Source of the DNA: Flavobacteriaceae bacterium PS02338
GTDB lineage: Bacteria > Bacteroidota > Bacteroidia > Sphingobacteriales > Sphingobacteriaceae
DNA: 64,000 bases
Reading direction: 5' to 3'
Assembly: GCA_029959615.1 (NCBI GenBank)
Contig: JASCOD010000001.1
Coordinates: 1,054,001-1,118,000 of the forward strand
The notes beneath the pieces are model-generated. The model did no database searches. It had not been told where the DNA came from and saw only the letters and a program-made list of their open reading frames with translations. Made by a program: the position numbers and the translations under genes. Positions 9,501 to 18,982 of this stretch are shown in pieces; within the stretch, counting starts at the first letter, position 1; each line of letters starts with the position of its first letter.

Positions 9501-12500
9501 TCGGTACGAGCTCCATTTGCACAACTATTTGTGTTAATTGCCTCTACAAAGAAACTGTGGATACCAGTAGCCAAATTAGTTGGTGTGGTATAGGTTGTAC
9601 TGTTTAGGGCAACCAATGTTCCGATAGCATTATACCAATTAAAAGTAACGCCACTTACTGGGTTAACTCCTAAGGTAGCAGCTGTACCAAAACAGGTGTT
9701 GGTTGGATTTCCGGCCAAAGGCACTGGAGCAACCGGAACAGCTAAGATGGTTACGGTTACCTTGGTAGGTGCACTTAGACATCCGTTTCTGAATTCTCTA
9801 ACATAGTAGTTATGAGTACCAGCTGTTAAATTGGTTGGTGTTGTAAATGTAGCGCCGTCTACGCCTGTATAATTATTTTCTAAATACCATCTGTATGTAG
9901 AGGTAGCTAGTGGATTTTTAACGCTTAACACGGCTGATCCTCCGGCACAAGAGCTCACTGCTGCCACATCAACTTGAGGGGCAACACCTATTCTTTGTGC
10001 GTAGTTAAAGTCTACCGAAGTAAATGCGCTGATTAATCCTGAGTTTAGGCGAAGCTCAACAGCACTAAAGACTTGTGTAGGTACAAAGGTTAAGGTCGCT
10101 GCGCTACCATCGCTCAATAATTCTAAATTAATTAGTGGGTTGTTAGCGAAAATAGCGTCGTTATTACTTGTAGCTCCATTGTAGGTAAGTACACTGATAG
10201 AAGGCAATACTGCCAACGATAGTAGTTTACCTGGCGAAGTAATGCGAACTTTAACCGTATCTCCAATTTGAGATAAAGAACCAAAACCTACTCTTTGGAA
10301 AACATAAGCATTTGCTAATCCCACTGGAATAACTAATGACGAAGCAGTTTCAATTTTATCATCAATAGCTAATTGTGGATTAAATACACCGCTCAATAAT
10401 GCTACATTAACTGAACCTCTATCTACGTCTACAGTAGCGGCAACACAAGGCACGGAACCTGTATTTCCATCAGTAACTACTGTTATATTTACAGGAATCC
10501 TAGTTGATGTACAACCACCGTTTACAAAGGCTTCTACATAGTAAGTAATATTGTTGGCCACTGGCGGTGTTAAATAAGAATTACCTGTGGCTACCGGTGT
10601 ACCTAATGTTGGCACGTCATACCATCTAATGTCTGCATTAGGGTTACTAGAAGTAGCCGTTAATAAGACCCTCGAATTAGGACTAACGCTTACATTTGGC
10701 GTAGTTACGATTGGCGCATCTAAAGTACCTACGTTAACCTGAACGGAGGTTTTGGTAGCTGAAGCAATGCTACAATCGGCGTCGAAGGCCTCTACTGTAT
10801 ACGTAGCACCAACAAGTACATTGTTTACGGTAAAAGTTGGCCCTGTTGCCACTTGAATGTTCAAGGAATTATACCATCTGTAGGTGAGACCAGCCATTGG
10901 ATCTTTTACTTGCATTACTGCGTTACCACCTAAACAAGTAGTAATATTGGTAGACAATAATTCTGGAGCTACTGGTGTAGGTTTTAGAGTTACTTCTACC
11001 GTTGTTCTTGCACTTTCGCAACCAGATCCAGAGCTTGCTGTTACGAAAAATCTAGTAGCGGCAGTAATTGCTGGGGTAGTAAAACTCGTTCCGTCAGCTT
11101 GGTAAACTCCAGCTGCATTGTACCACCTATAGGTAAATCCAGCTCTGCTGTTTTGTACAGTTAATGTAACTGGAGCATTATTACAAGCTACAACGTTGTT
11201 TGCTGTTACTTGTGGTGCAGCAATTACATGCTGAGCATAATTGATGTTAATAGAACTTAAAGCTGTAGCTATGCCTGCATTTAATCGTAGCTCTACTTGA
11301 TCAAACGATTGTGTAGGTACAAAGGTTAGCAAGGCTTGTGAACCTCCGCTTAATAATTCTAATTTGATAAGGGCGTTATTTGTGTTGATGAGGTCATTAT
11401 TCGAAACTCCTGCTTTTAGGGTAGCTAACTGTACAGAGCCTAAAAGTGCTAAAGAAAGCAACCTTCCAGGTGAGCTTACGGCTATTCTAATGGTATCTCC
11501 AACTACACTTTCTCCTGGGAAAGTAAAACGTTGATAAACGTATCCATTTAGAGCAGCTACCGGTAAAAACAAGGTAGAACCAGTTTGGGTATCGTTATCT
11601 ATGGCTAAGCTCGGGTTAGAAACACCAGCGAAAAGTGTAATGCCACTTAAGCCATTGGCTTCTGCTATTGGAGAAATACAAGGTGTTGGATTTGGTGTTC
11701 CCGTATTCACCGTTATGGTGATCATTACTCTTGAAGGAGAAACACACCCAGTTAAGGTTGATCTAGCTTCTACATAATAAGAAGTAGTCGCATTTAACGG
11801 AGGAGTAACAAAAGTTGCTCCTGTATGTACAGGTGTGGCGGCATTGGCCGAAGTATACCAGTTGAAATCAACATTGGTATCTGTAGAACTTGCGGTAAGC
11901 ACTACGGTTTGTCCAGCAGTAATGGTAGAAACCGAAGCTTGTACCTGAGGTAAAACAGGACGAGGATTTACGGTTACCGCTACAGCAGCTCTGCCTAAGC
12001 TAGTACATCCTTGTTGTGTTGCTTCTACGTAATACGTTTTGCTGGCACTGATGTTTGAAATTGTATAGGTTGCACCAGTGTGTAGCTCTGTACCAGCTGT
12101 TGAGGCATCATACCATTTATAGGTAATTGCTGGATTAGGATTATTTACCGCTAATGTAACTGGAGAGCCTTCGCAAGCGGTGATAGTGGCTGCCGAAACC
12201 GTAGGGACATCTAATAGTGGCACTACGTTGATGGTAATCGGCATTCTTTCGCTATTGGCACAACCATTTCTAGAAACTTGGATATAATACGTAGTAGAAG
12301 CGGTTAGATTTGGAGTGGTGTACGAAGCTGTAGTAGCTAATAGCGTACCGTTAGTTGGTGCATTGTACCATGCAATTTGAGTGCTTCCATTTGCGGTAGC
12401 CGTTACGGTTGCGCTGGTATTGTAACAAATTGTTTGGTTGTTGCCAACTACTGTTGGATTTGGATAAACAATTTGTGCACCGTAAATATCGAGGCTACTT

Positions 12501-15500
12501 AATGCGGCAACAACTGCTTGAAAACGAACCTCTACTCTATCAAATTCAGCTCCTGCCGCAAATGTAGCCTCAAATCTATTTCCCCCTAGTAATTGAAGGT
12601 ATACTAGTGAGGAGTTTAACTGTAATGTTCTCACTACAGTGTTATTTTTCATGATGTTTACAGTAATGCCACTTAATACCGATAGATCTAAGAGCCCGGT
12701 TGGGGTAGCCAAGTCTAAACGGATACTATCTGTAGCTAATCCTGTAGTTGGAAATATCAATCTTTGGAAACCTGTTGCTGCAACTCCAACCGATAGGGTG
12801 ATGCGGGTAAAATTGTTTTTGTCGGCATCTACCGAATTTCCTGGATTGGCAACATTACACAATACGCACAAAAGACTTTGTATACCACTGCTTTGTGCAT
12901 TTGCCGAGGTACAATCGGCACCACCACTGCCAGTAATTACTGTTACTACAGCAGGTGTTCTTGTAGCGCTGGTGCAGCCTTGTGCACTTGCCGCTTCTGC
13001 GTAGAAAGTAGTAGTTGCCGCTAAGTTATTGGTAGTAAATTCTTCTCCTGTGCCTAAGAGTGTCCCATTAGTTGCTGCATCATACCATCTTACTGTATTT
13101 CCAGCATCAACGCTTGCTCTTAAAGTAGTGCTTTGGTTGGCATTGATGGTTTGGTTGTTGGTAACAATTACAGCTGCATTTGGCCTTGGGTTGGCTGTTA
13201 CGTTAACGGCAATTCTAGTACTAATTGCAGTTCCAGATACAGCTTCTACATAGAATACTGTACTCGAAGTGAGGTTTCCGGTGTTGAACGTGCCATTGTT
13301 ATTACTAGCTAATGGTGTACTTCCGCTTGCGCCATACCAGTTATAGGTAATGCCTGTTTGGGTATTAGTTACGGTTAACGTAGTTGAAGTACCGCTACAA
13401 GCTATTGCATTGGCCACAACTGGCGCAGGTACATTTACCTTAATTTGATAATCTGTGGTAACCGTATTCGCAGCCGCATCAGTTACCTTAATAACAAAGG
13501 TATAATTACCGCCAGCGGTTGGTGTTCCAGATAATGCTCTAGTACTTGCATTAAAGTTCAAACCGGCGGGAAGATTAATCGCTTCGTAGGTATAACCCGG
13601 TGTACCCCCACTTACCGCAGGCAATGTTTGTGCGGGGTAGGCTGTGCCAACGGTTCCCTCTGGCAGAACAGCTGTTGCCAACGTTAATGCACCGTTTACT
13701 TGTAGTGCATAAGTATTGCTTGCTGTTCTTCCTTCAGAATCGGTTACGGTAAGTGTAATGCTGAAATTACCAGCGCCACTAGGTGTACCTGTAATTTGTC
13801 TGCTTGTTGCATTAAATAAAAGTCCAGCAGGCAAATTGCTAATTGCGTAGGTGTAAGAACCCGAACCTCCGGTAGCAGCTGGTAATGTTTCGCCCGGATA
13901 AGCTACCCCAACAGTTCCATTAACTAAGGTTTTGTTTGCTAAAACCAATGGTTCAACTACCCTAATTGTATAGCTATTGGAAACAGAAGTAAGTGCTGCA
14001 TCGGTAACTTGAACATTAATGGTATAATTTCCAGCCGTAATTGGATTTCCCGTAATTTCCCTGGTTGTTGCATTAAAATTTAATCCTGGAGGGAGATTAG
14101 TTGCGATATAGGTATAGCCCGGTGTGCCTCCAGTAGCGGCAGGAATAGTTTGTGTTGGATAGGCTGTGCCTACTGTTCCATTTGCTAGAGAAGCGTTTGG
14201 CAGAGCCAATGCATTTTTGATTACAATTGGGTAATTGATACTGGCGGTATTGCCATCTTGATCACTTACGTTCACTGTAATTACATAAGAACCAGCCGTA
14301 ATTGGATTTCCCGTAATTTCCCTGGTTGTTGCATTGAAATTTAATCCTGGAGGAAGATTGATAGCCGTGTAAGTATACGGTGTGGTACCTCCAGTTGCAG
14401 CCGGAACAGTTTGAGCCGGATAGCTGATGCCCACAGTGCCATCAGGTAAGGTTAAATTACCTAGAGTGAGCGTGTTGGTTACGGTTATTGTATGTGCTGT
14501 TGTTGTTGTACACCCCCTCGCATCAGTTACAGTAACTGAAAAAGGATAGGTGCCCGATTGAGTTGGAGATCCGCCCAATAAACCAGAACTACTTAAAGCG
14601 AACCCAGGAGGGAGGGTGCTGCCTACAGCAAGTGCATAGGTATAACCAGCGGTTCCACCAGTTGCTGCATTTAACTGTTTACTGTAGGCTGTGCCAATAG
14701 TCGCATTGGCTAATGTGGTAGCTGCGAAATTAATCTGAGGATTTACAGTAACCGTTATTGGCACCCTAACCGATTCTGCAGTACAGCCCAATTGTCGGGC
14801 GGCCACATAATAAGTTTTATTGGCCAACAATGCCGGAGTTGTATAGGTTGCGTTGTAAGCCGTAGTGGTTATTGCTGTGCCACCATCCTGAACATCATAC
14901 CATATTAATTCGTTGGTTGCTGCAGTTGTAGCGCCTAAAGTTGCGGTGCTATTGTAGCAGATATTGAGCGCATTAGATAATGGGGCGGTAAACGTTGGTC
15001 GAGGTGCCGAACGTGTAACCTCGTAAACATCGATTGATTGCGTAAGCGACAAACCTACCAATGCAGATAAGGTAATCTTAACCCTATCAAACGCTACGCC
15101 TGGAGAAAAAGGAATGGTGACAGGCTGTCCGGCGTTTAGTAAGCCTAGTAAATCGAGGTTTAACAGTCCTGCTACTCCAGATCTGGTGTAGACCAAATTG
15201 TTGCCGTTATAGGCTTCAACAGTGATGTTGCTTGCCAAACCCAAGTTTGCTAAAGCTTGAGAAACTCTTAGTTTGATGTTGAATTCGTCGCCTACTCTTG
15301 ATGGCGAGTTAAAGTACACATTCTGACTGATAGTTCCGGCTGCGGTGATTAACCCTAAGCTCATGCTAGAGAAAGTTTCGCGGTTACCATCAATTGCTCT
15401 CTGGATATTGGTAATTCCTGCTCCGCCACCTAAGCCAAGTAAACTTAAGGTAGCACCTGTTCCTTCATAATCTGTTGCGAAGGGAGGATCGCAATTACCA

Positions 15501-16129
15501 GTTCCAGATACATGGAAAGCATTGTACACCTTAATGTCGTTAGGAGTACTTAGCAATAATGCGTTAGTTACGTCTTTAATGAAAACACTTCGGTAGGTAA
15601 CATTAGGCGTAACGGCAAGGTAGTAGTTGCCCTGGGCATCTCTCACCAGCTTAATGTTGGTAGTAGAGAATGCACCGTTGCTAGAACCGATGGCTACTTC
15701 CTGGCCACCTGCATTTCTAGCACCAACGGTAAAATAATGGTCTCCTAAAACCACATTTCCCAGTACCCCTGCTAGTGAAGAACCTAAGTTTCCGCCTAAA
15801 AGGGAGTTGAGAATATTGGTATCGTAACCAATTCTAATAAATGTGGTTCTGTTTGCATCCACATTTTGGGAGTAAGTTAATTGAAGCTCTCCGCTATACT
15901 TGCCAGCACCTAAAAGGGCGCCGCCATAGGATTTTACGGTTGCAAAGTCATTATCATCTCTTGTGGCATTGTCTTTATCGTCCACTTGATTTGAAATAAC
16001 TGTAGCCGTAGTTGCCAAAACTTTCGTCTGTGCATACGAAGAGCTAGAAATTAACGTTATTAGGTAGAGGTGCAAGAAAATGATCAACCATTGCATCATT
16101 CTTGCAGACTGAGTAGAGGTTTGTTCCAT
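6527..16129 (-). CDS. Giant (3200-residue) surface adhesin with Ig-like arrays and T9SS type B (gliding) C-terminal domain
   Basis: The start at 16129 gives a long signal peptide (hydrophobic stretch WLIIFLHLYLITLISSSS). Order of parts: an N-terminal beta module and four further ~150-residue modules with a discoidin-like AIDGN or AIDN signature; five putative-Ig (He_PIG-type) repeats with motifs like GTVGTAYPAQTLPA; many ~80-90-residue Ig-like units with a WY...T.YYV core and paired cysteines; a fibronectin type III module near 3030-3110; and a final ~85-residue gliding-associated type B domain (FTPNNDGRNDIF, IYNQWGEFIYES, PSGVYVYYVDV). Such proteins are exported by T9SS and act at the cell surface in adhesion or gliding, like SprB. 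A PorP/SprF gene follows directly. The ligand is unknown. Confidence 0.9.
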   Translation of the reverse strand: MEQTSTQSARMMQWLIIFLHLYLITLISSSSYAQTKVLATTATVISNQVDDKDNATRDDNDFATVKSYGGALLGAGKYSGELQLTYSQNVDANRTTFIRIGYDTNILNSLLGGNLGSSLAGVLGNVVLGDHYFTVGARNAGGQEVAIGSSNGAFSTTNIKLVRDAQGNYYLAVTPNVTYRSVFIKDVTNALLLSTPNDIKVYNAFHVSGTGNCDPPFATDYEGTGATLSLLGLGGGAGITNIQRAIDGNRETFSSMSLGLITAAGTISQNVYFNSPSRVGDEFNIKLRVSQALANLGLASNITVEAYNGNNLVYTRSGVAGLLNLDLLGLLNAGQPVTIPFSPGVAFDRVKITLSALVGLSLTQSIDVYEVTRSAPRPTFTAPLSNALNICYNSTATLGATTAATNELIWYDVQDGGTAITTTAYNATYTTPALLANKTYYVAARQLGCTAESVRVPITVTVNPQINFAATTLANATIGTAYSKQLNAATGGTAGYTYALAVGSTLPPGFALSSSGLLGGSPTQSGTYPFSVTVTDARGCTTTTAHTITVTNTLTLGNLTLPDGTVGISYPAQTVPAATGGTTPYTYTAINLPPGLNFNATTREITGNPITAGSYVITVNVSDQDGNTASINYPIVIKNALALPNASLANGTVGTAYPTQTIPAATGGTPGYTYIATNLPPGLNFNATTREITGNPITAGNYTINVQVTDAALTSVSNSYTIRVVEPLVLANKTLVNGTVGVAYPGETLPAATGGSGSYTYAISNLPAGLLFNATSRQITGTPSGAGNFSITLTVTDSEGRTASNTYALQVNGALTLATAVLPEGTVGTAYPAQTLPAVSGGTPGYTYEAINLPAGLNFNASTRALSGTPTAGGNYTFVIKVTDAAANTVTTDYQIKVNVPAPVVANAIACSGTSTTLTVTNTQTGITYNWYGASGSTPLASNNNGTFNTGNLTSSTVFYVEAVSGTAISTRIAVNVTANPRPNAAVIVTNNQTINANQSTTLRASVDAGNTVRWYDAATNGTLLGTGEEFTTNNLAATTTFYAEAASAQGCTSATRTPAVVTVITGSGGADCTSANAQSSGIQSLLCVLCNVANPGNSVDADKNNFTRITLSVGVAATGFQRLIFPTTGLATDSIRLDLATPTGLLDLSVLSGITVNIMKNNTVVRTLQLNSSLVYLQLLGGNRFEATFAAGAEFDRVEVRFQAVVAALSSLDIYGAQIVYPNPTVVGNNQTICYNTSATVTATANGSTQIAWYNAPTNGTLLATTASYTTPNLTASTTYYIQVSRNGCANSERMPITINVVPLLDVPTVSAATITACEGSPVTLAVNNPNPAITYKWYDASTAGTELHTGATYTISNISASKTYYVEATQQGCTSLGRAAVAVTVNPRPVLPQVQASVSTITAGQTVVLTASSTDTNVDFNWYTSANAATPVHTGATFVTPPLNATTSYYVEARSTLTGCVSPSRVMITITVNTGTPNPTPCISPIAEANGLSGITLFAGVSNPSLAIDNDTQTGSTLFLPVAALNGYVYQRFTFPGESVVGDTIRIAVSSPGRLLSLALLGSVQLATLKAGVSNNDLINTNNALIKLELLSGGSQALLTFVPTQSFDQVELRLNAGIATALSSININYAQHVIAAPQVTANNVVACNNAPVTLTVQNSRAGFTYRWYNAAGVYQADGTSFTTPAITAATRFFVTASSGSGCESARTTVEVTLKPTPVAPELLSTNITTCLGGNAVMQVKDPMAGLTYRWYNSLNIQVATGPTFTVNNVLVGATYTVEAFDADCSIASATKTSVQVNVGTLDAPIVTTPNVSVSPNSRVLLTATSSNPNADIRWYDVPTLGTPVATGNSYLTPPVANNITYYVEAFVNGGCTSTRIPVNITVVTDGNTGSVPCVAATVDVDRGSVNVALLSGVFNPQLAIDDKIETASSLVIPVGLANAYVFQRVGFGSLSQIGDTVKVRITSPGKLLSLAVLPSISVLTYNGATSNNDAIFANNPLINLELLSDGSAATLTFVPTQVFSAVELRLNSGLISAFTSVDFNYAQRIGVAPQVDVAAVSSCAGGSAVLSVKNPLATSTYRWYLENNYTGVDGATFTTPTNLTAGTHNYYVREFRNGCLSAPTKVTVTILAVPVAPVPLAGNPTNTCFGTAATLGVNPVSGVTFNWYNAIGTLVALNSTTYTTPTNLATGIHSFFVEAINTNSCANGARTEIKITVGERAVAADVQVSGITNVCASSPAVLQATSATVTNPVFKWYTDAALTVSVHTGATFTTPPVTGTITYYVTVSGDNKCENSPADVKSVTLNVNPPATSADLMVSQSTERCGPGAVSLEASSLTVTNPIFTWYTDAALTNAVFTGPTFTPTLTASQTYYVTVKGDNRCESPASQAKTVSVTIKSIAVAADIVVTGNRTICINSSATLTATTAVVNPVINPIFTWYDNSALTNPVFTGATFTTPLLAANKTYYVTVKGSDRCENTAGNALQINIVVNSRPTNADLTISGTTLLCGPGMASLTATANVAITNPVYTWYSDATLTTVAGSGATFTTPLLAASQTYYVTVRGDNRCETLAADAKVVNVVVNPFANNADLSVSPSSAEICGSGSVTLTASASSSVTNPVFTWYSNAALTTVVFTGATYTPTLSASATYYVTVKADNRCETPAADARVVTVTVKPRAVASDISITGTTTICANTSTTLNATSATVTAPVFTWYDDATLTNVVHTGPSFPTPALTAGKTYYVTVKGTNKCENAPGSAATVTITVNPLPVAPTVAAAGTSICSNSVAVLTVSNVQANTIYEWYNSANNGTLLHTGNSYTTLPLSTNANYYVQAVGTVGCTAASARTMVTVTVTTKPANPTVASANVNICTNNSATLTVSNPVVGVTYSWFTTSTLGTAVSTGTTYTTPSLTTNTSYYVEASVGSCVSLGRTQVNVVVGTAPSPPTNVTAAATQICAGSTTVITVNNPDAGLSYRWYTTATAGTSLHTGTSYTTLPLAANTTYYVEAVSSGGTCVSATRTAVTVNVLAVLSAPVVTVGTITTNSVQFNWTAVPGATGYTVSNDGEATWFTTVTPSYTVSGLKQGESVTIVVKAMSGLACQTSANSNAVTATTNDPFKDELYIPNTFTPNNDGRNDIFLAYGNNVAKFKMRIYNQWGEFIYESQNLMQGWDGTYRGRMQPSGVYVYYVDVTFNSGTTKTFKGTVTLLR
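7840..9480 (-). repeat. Six near-identical Ig-like domain repeats (~270 bp period)
   Basis: Within the giant gene, six consecutive units of about 90 codons share a core like FTWYTDAALT, a TYYVTVKGDNRCE strand and a small ADL or ADI linker. At DNA level the plus strand shows the same CACATCTGTTATC-like block followed by ACGGTTACATAATAGG-like sequence every ~270 bases (for example near 7891, 8161, 8431, 8706, 8986, 9254). The similarity suggests recent duplication and a site for copy-number change. Confidence 0.8.
13430..14745 (-). repeat. Array of five putative-Ig (He_PIG-type) domains
   Basis: Five units of ~80-90 codons each carry a start like GTVGTAYPAQT, then AATGGTPGYTY, a LPPGLNFNATTREITG strand and a closing VTVTD-type strand. 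Two units share long identical stretches at DNA level (around 14030-14100 and 14290-14350). These cadherin-like domains are common in exported adhesins, where they act as stalk spacers. Confidence 0.78.
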
Positions 16130-16427
16130 ACGCCGTAGGGTATTTTAGTGTTAATTCGTTCACAATATTAATTACCCATTCGTCGCTTTAAGCTGTTCAA
16201 CTTATTCATTAAAAAGCCAACGGTGTATAACGTCTGTTCATTTTATTCTTTTTGAGAAAAAATTAAACAATATATATTCCTGTATGTTGTATGTTCTTTT
16301 TTTAACTCAATAGTGAAATAATTGCGCTAAAAATCAACTAATGCTATTTATTATTTTTACTCTAAAAAGTTTTAACTAATATTTTTTATGTAAATTAGAT
16401 TATACAATAACCAAATACCGCTCTCTT

Positions 16428-18968
16428 ATGCCTCAAACTATTATCTTAGATAAAATTAGGCGATTGTTGTTGTTGAAGACGGGAATTAAAACCATCAGTC
16501 CATCTGATTGTCGCTTCATATCGCTTTCGATTCAAAAAGAAATTCAAAAAAACATTAGTGAAACCACGTTAAAACGTTTATTTGGGTTTGCCGAAGTAAA
16601 AAATACATTTTCCAAGTACACAGTTAATGCACTTTTAGAATATGTAGAAAAAAGTGGGAACTATGAACTGATTGAACGTGAATTAATTCATCAGGCCAAT
16701 ATCAGCGAAAAGTTTTCTCATATACAATTGAATGCAATCGATGTCACCAACACTACTTTAAAAAGCATCAGAAGTAGAAGTTTTGTGCCGTATGCGTTTA
16801 CGCAACCAAGGTGTTTTGCAAAGCTGGATTTTGAATATTTCTACGATAGTAAGTATAGTTTCACCGCTTTTGTATCACAGGCGGGCTATGGGAAAAGTAC
16901 TTTACTGAGTCATCTTGTTCAGAATTCGTTTTTAGATAACGAAGCGAAATATAAAAAGGATACTATTTTATTTGTAACGGCTCGGGATATTTTTGATGAT
17001 CAAAATGAATATACCAATATCGAAAGCAGGATTAAATCTAAAGTTGGTTTAAACCAACGTACTAGTCTGATAGAATATTTTAGAGAGAAGTACCAGAAGA
17101 CTGGAGTTAAATTGGTGGTGATTATTGATGGTTTTTCTGAACTAATAACCAACAGTATTTCAAAGCCTATTATTTTCGATAAACTCATTAATCTGATCTC
17201 TTTAATTGAGGATGAGAAATTTATAAAAATTGTCTTTAGTATGCGCTCTACAATGTGGAGCAGGTTCTATGATAGAATAAAGAACATTCCTTTTATCAAG
17301 AATAAGTGGTTTCCAGGTACGTATTTCAATCTTAAACACCAATCTAATATTCCTCCTTTAGCAGAAGATGAAGTAGACGCAATAATTAAAAAGATAGAAC
17401 CTCTTCGTACAGATGAAATTAACTCGGGGCTTAAGAGTCAGCTAAAGTATCCATTTTATATACAGTGGTATTACTTGATTAAAGAAGAATTTCCAAAGTT
17501 TGATTCTTCTACAAACATTATTTTCTTTGAAATTGTAAATAGGTTTATCCAAGAGAAAATTTACAATACAGCATACGCTACGGAAAAAGTGCTTTTCTGC
17601 AAGAAAATAATCACCCTGAGTAATAATGGCAAGGGTAGAAAGTTAGTCAATAAAATTGAGCTTATCGCGGAGTTAGCTAACTTCAAAAATGCTTATCGAG
17701 AATTGCTAGCCGATGGTATTTTGATGGAGGAAAAAGTGGAGGAAGACGGATTTGTAGTAGACTTAGTAGGTTTTATACAGCCGCATGTATTTGAATATTT
17801 CTTGTTCGTGGAGCTGCTAAACTCAAGAAAAAATCAAATGAATGAAGCTTTTTTTGAGCAGATTAATCAAGATTACGACGGGAATTCTGCTAAGTTTCAG
17901 ATTTTGCAATGGTCTGCACGACTGTTGATCGTAAAAGGTGAGTTTCATGCGCTAAGTGATTTGCTTAAACTAAATCTTAGCAATTACGAAAAGACGTACC
18001 TGATTTATTTTATAGCAGAAAATCTAAATTACAGGCAGCAAAGTCAACCTTTACTTTCATCTTATTTGGAGGGAGAAGAACTTCATTGTACGATGATGGC
18101 AAATATTATTCATATTGATTTTGTCGACTCTTGTTACAAGGAGGCTATTTCTTCTCTATTGGCGATCTCTAGGAATGATAAGTATTCATTCTTGTACCTC
18201 GTTATTTTGTCTATTTATGATTGTTTTAGCTTCAATAAAAACCAATTGCAACAGCGCCTAAAAGCGATGCAAAGTTTTGCTGATGAGGGGAAAAATTGGT
18301 TGATCAACCCCCATGAACTACTAAAATGTATCTATGGAGCTTTAACTGGTGAGGGTTATGAAAATGAGCTATTATTTGCAGATATAGAGGCTTTTAAAGA
18401 GGGAGAAAAGGCAATTTCAAAGCATACAGATGGATTACCCGATTATCGAGAAATGCTGAGTTTTATTTTATTAAGGGTACACAATACTTTTCATGGCGAT
18501 TTGAAGGAAACCATGCGTTTGCTTAATGCGATGATTACCTATTATCCTAAAATGATGCTTTCAGAAAGTGTCTCATCGGCATATCTTTTTAGTATGATGG
18601 CTTTTGTAAGAGCTGCGGCTCATTTAAACCATTTTAAAAGCTTGACGGAAAAAATAAGGATGAAGATATTCCATATTCAATCCATAGGCAATTCTACCCA
18701 ATTTATACAAGTAGTTTATTTGGCTTCGAGAGTTCATGAAAGTAAAAACGACAAGGACTATAAAACGGCTGTTATTTATGCCGAAAAATGTATTGAAATT
18801 TTTAAGCGCAATCATTTAACCTTACATGAAATATTAATGTATAATCTGTTGATCAGTATATATGAAGAAACTGGCGAACAAGAAAAAAGAGATAAATACA
18901 TGCATCAAAAACTAAGTTTGATGGATCAAAAAAATGTGCATGGTGCTATTTTACATAAATTGAAGTAG
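16428..18968 (+). CDS. STAND/NACHT-like P-loop ATPase with N-terminal helical module
   Basis: 846 residues starting at an ATG. Residues ~1-75 form a conserved-looking helical module (ISPSDCRFISLSI, ISETTLKRLFGF, FSKYTVNALLEYV) that I know only from uncharacterised Bacteroidota proteins. A P-loop GYGKST lies at ~153-158, a Walker B-like LVVIIDG at ~229-235 and a sensor-like VFSMRS at ~269-274, the layout of NACHT/STAND ATPases. Residues ~450-840 are alpha-helical and repeat-like (TPR-type), with IYEETGEQEKRDKYM near the end. There is no signal peptide or membrane segment, so it should be cytoplasmic. It diverges from the giant adhesin gene across 298 bp. A regulatory role is possible; a defence role cannot be excluded. 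Function unknown. Confidence 0.7.
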   Translation: MPQTIILDKIRRLLLLKTGIKTISPSDCRFISLSIQKEIQKNISETTLKRLFGFAEVKNTFSKYTVNALLEYVEKSGNYELIERELIHQANISEKFSHIQLNAIDVTNTTLKSIRSRSFVPYAFTQPRCFAKLDFEYFYDSKYSFTAFVSQAGYGKSTLLSHLVQNSFLDNEAKYKKDTILFVTARDIFDDQNEYTNIESRIKSKVGLNQRTSLIEYFREKYQKTGVKLVVIIDGFSELITNSISKPIIFDKLINLISLIEDEKFIKIVFSMRSTMWSRFYDRIKNIPFIKNKWFPGTYFNLKHQSNIPPLAEDEVDAIIKKIEPLRTDEINSGLKSQLKYPFYIQWYYLIKEEFPKFDSSTNIIFFEIVNRFIQEKIYNTAYATEKVLFCKKIITLSNNGKGRKLVNKIELIAELANFKNAYRELLADGILMEEKVEEDGFVVDLVGFIQPHVFEYFLFVELLNSRKNQMNEAFFEQINQDYDGNSAKFQILQWSARLLIVKGEFHALSDLLKLNLSNYEKTYLIYFIAENLNYRQQSQPLLSSYLEGEELHCTMMANIIHIDFVDSCYKEAISSLLAISRNDKYSFLYLVILSIYDCFSFNKNQLQQRLKAMQSFADEGKNWLINPHELLKCIYGALTGEGYENELLFADIEAFKEGEKAISKHTDGLPDYREMLSFILLRVHNTFHGDLKETMRLLNAMITYYPKMMLSESVSSAYLFSMMAFVRAAAHLNHFKSLTEKIRMKIFHIQSIGNSTQFIQVVYLASRVHESKNDKDYKTAVIYAEKCIEIFKRNHLTLHEILMYNLLISIYEETGEQEKRDKYMHQKLSLMDQKNVHGAILHKLK

Positions 18969-18982
18969 CTAACGCCAATTCA

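Noticed and set aside
8265..13253. Several plus-strand open frames of 64-121 codons
   Set aside because: They are antisense shadows of the repetitive giant adhesin gene and have no starts, ribosome sites or family features of their own.
16428..18968. Confirmed antiphage (Avs-type) defence gene
   Set aside because: There is no effector domain, no adjacent defence gene and no phage or mobile element; only the ATPase build is shared.
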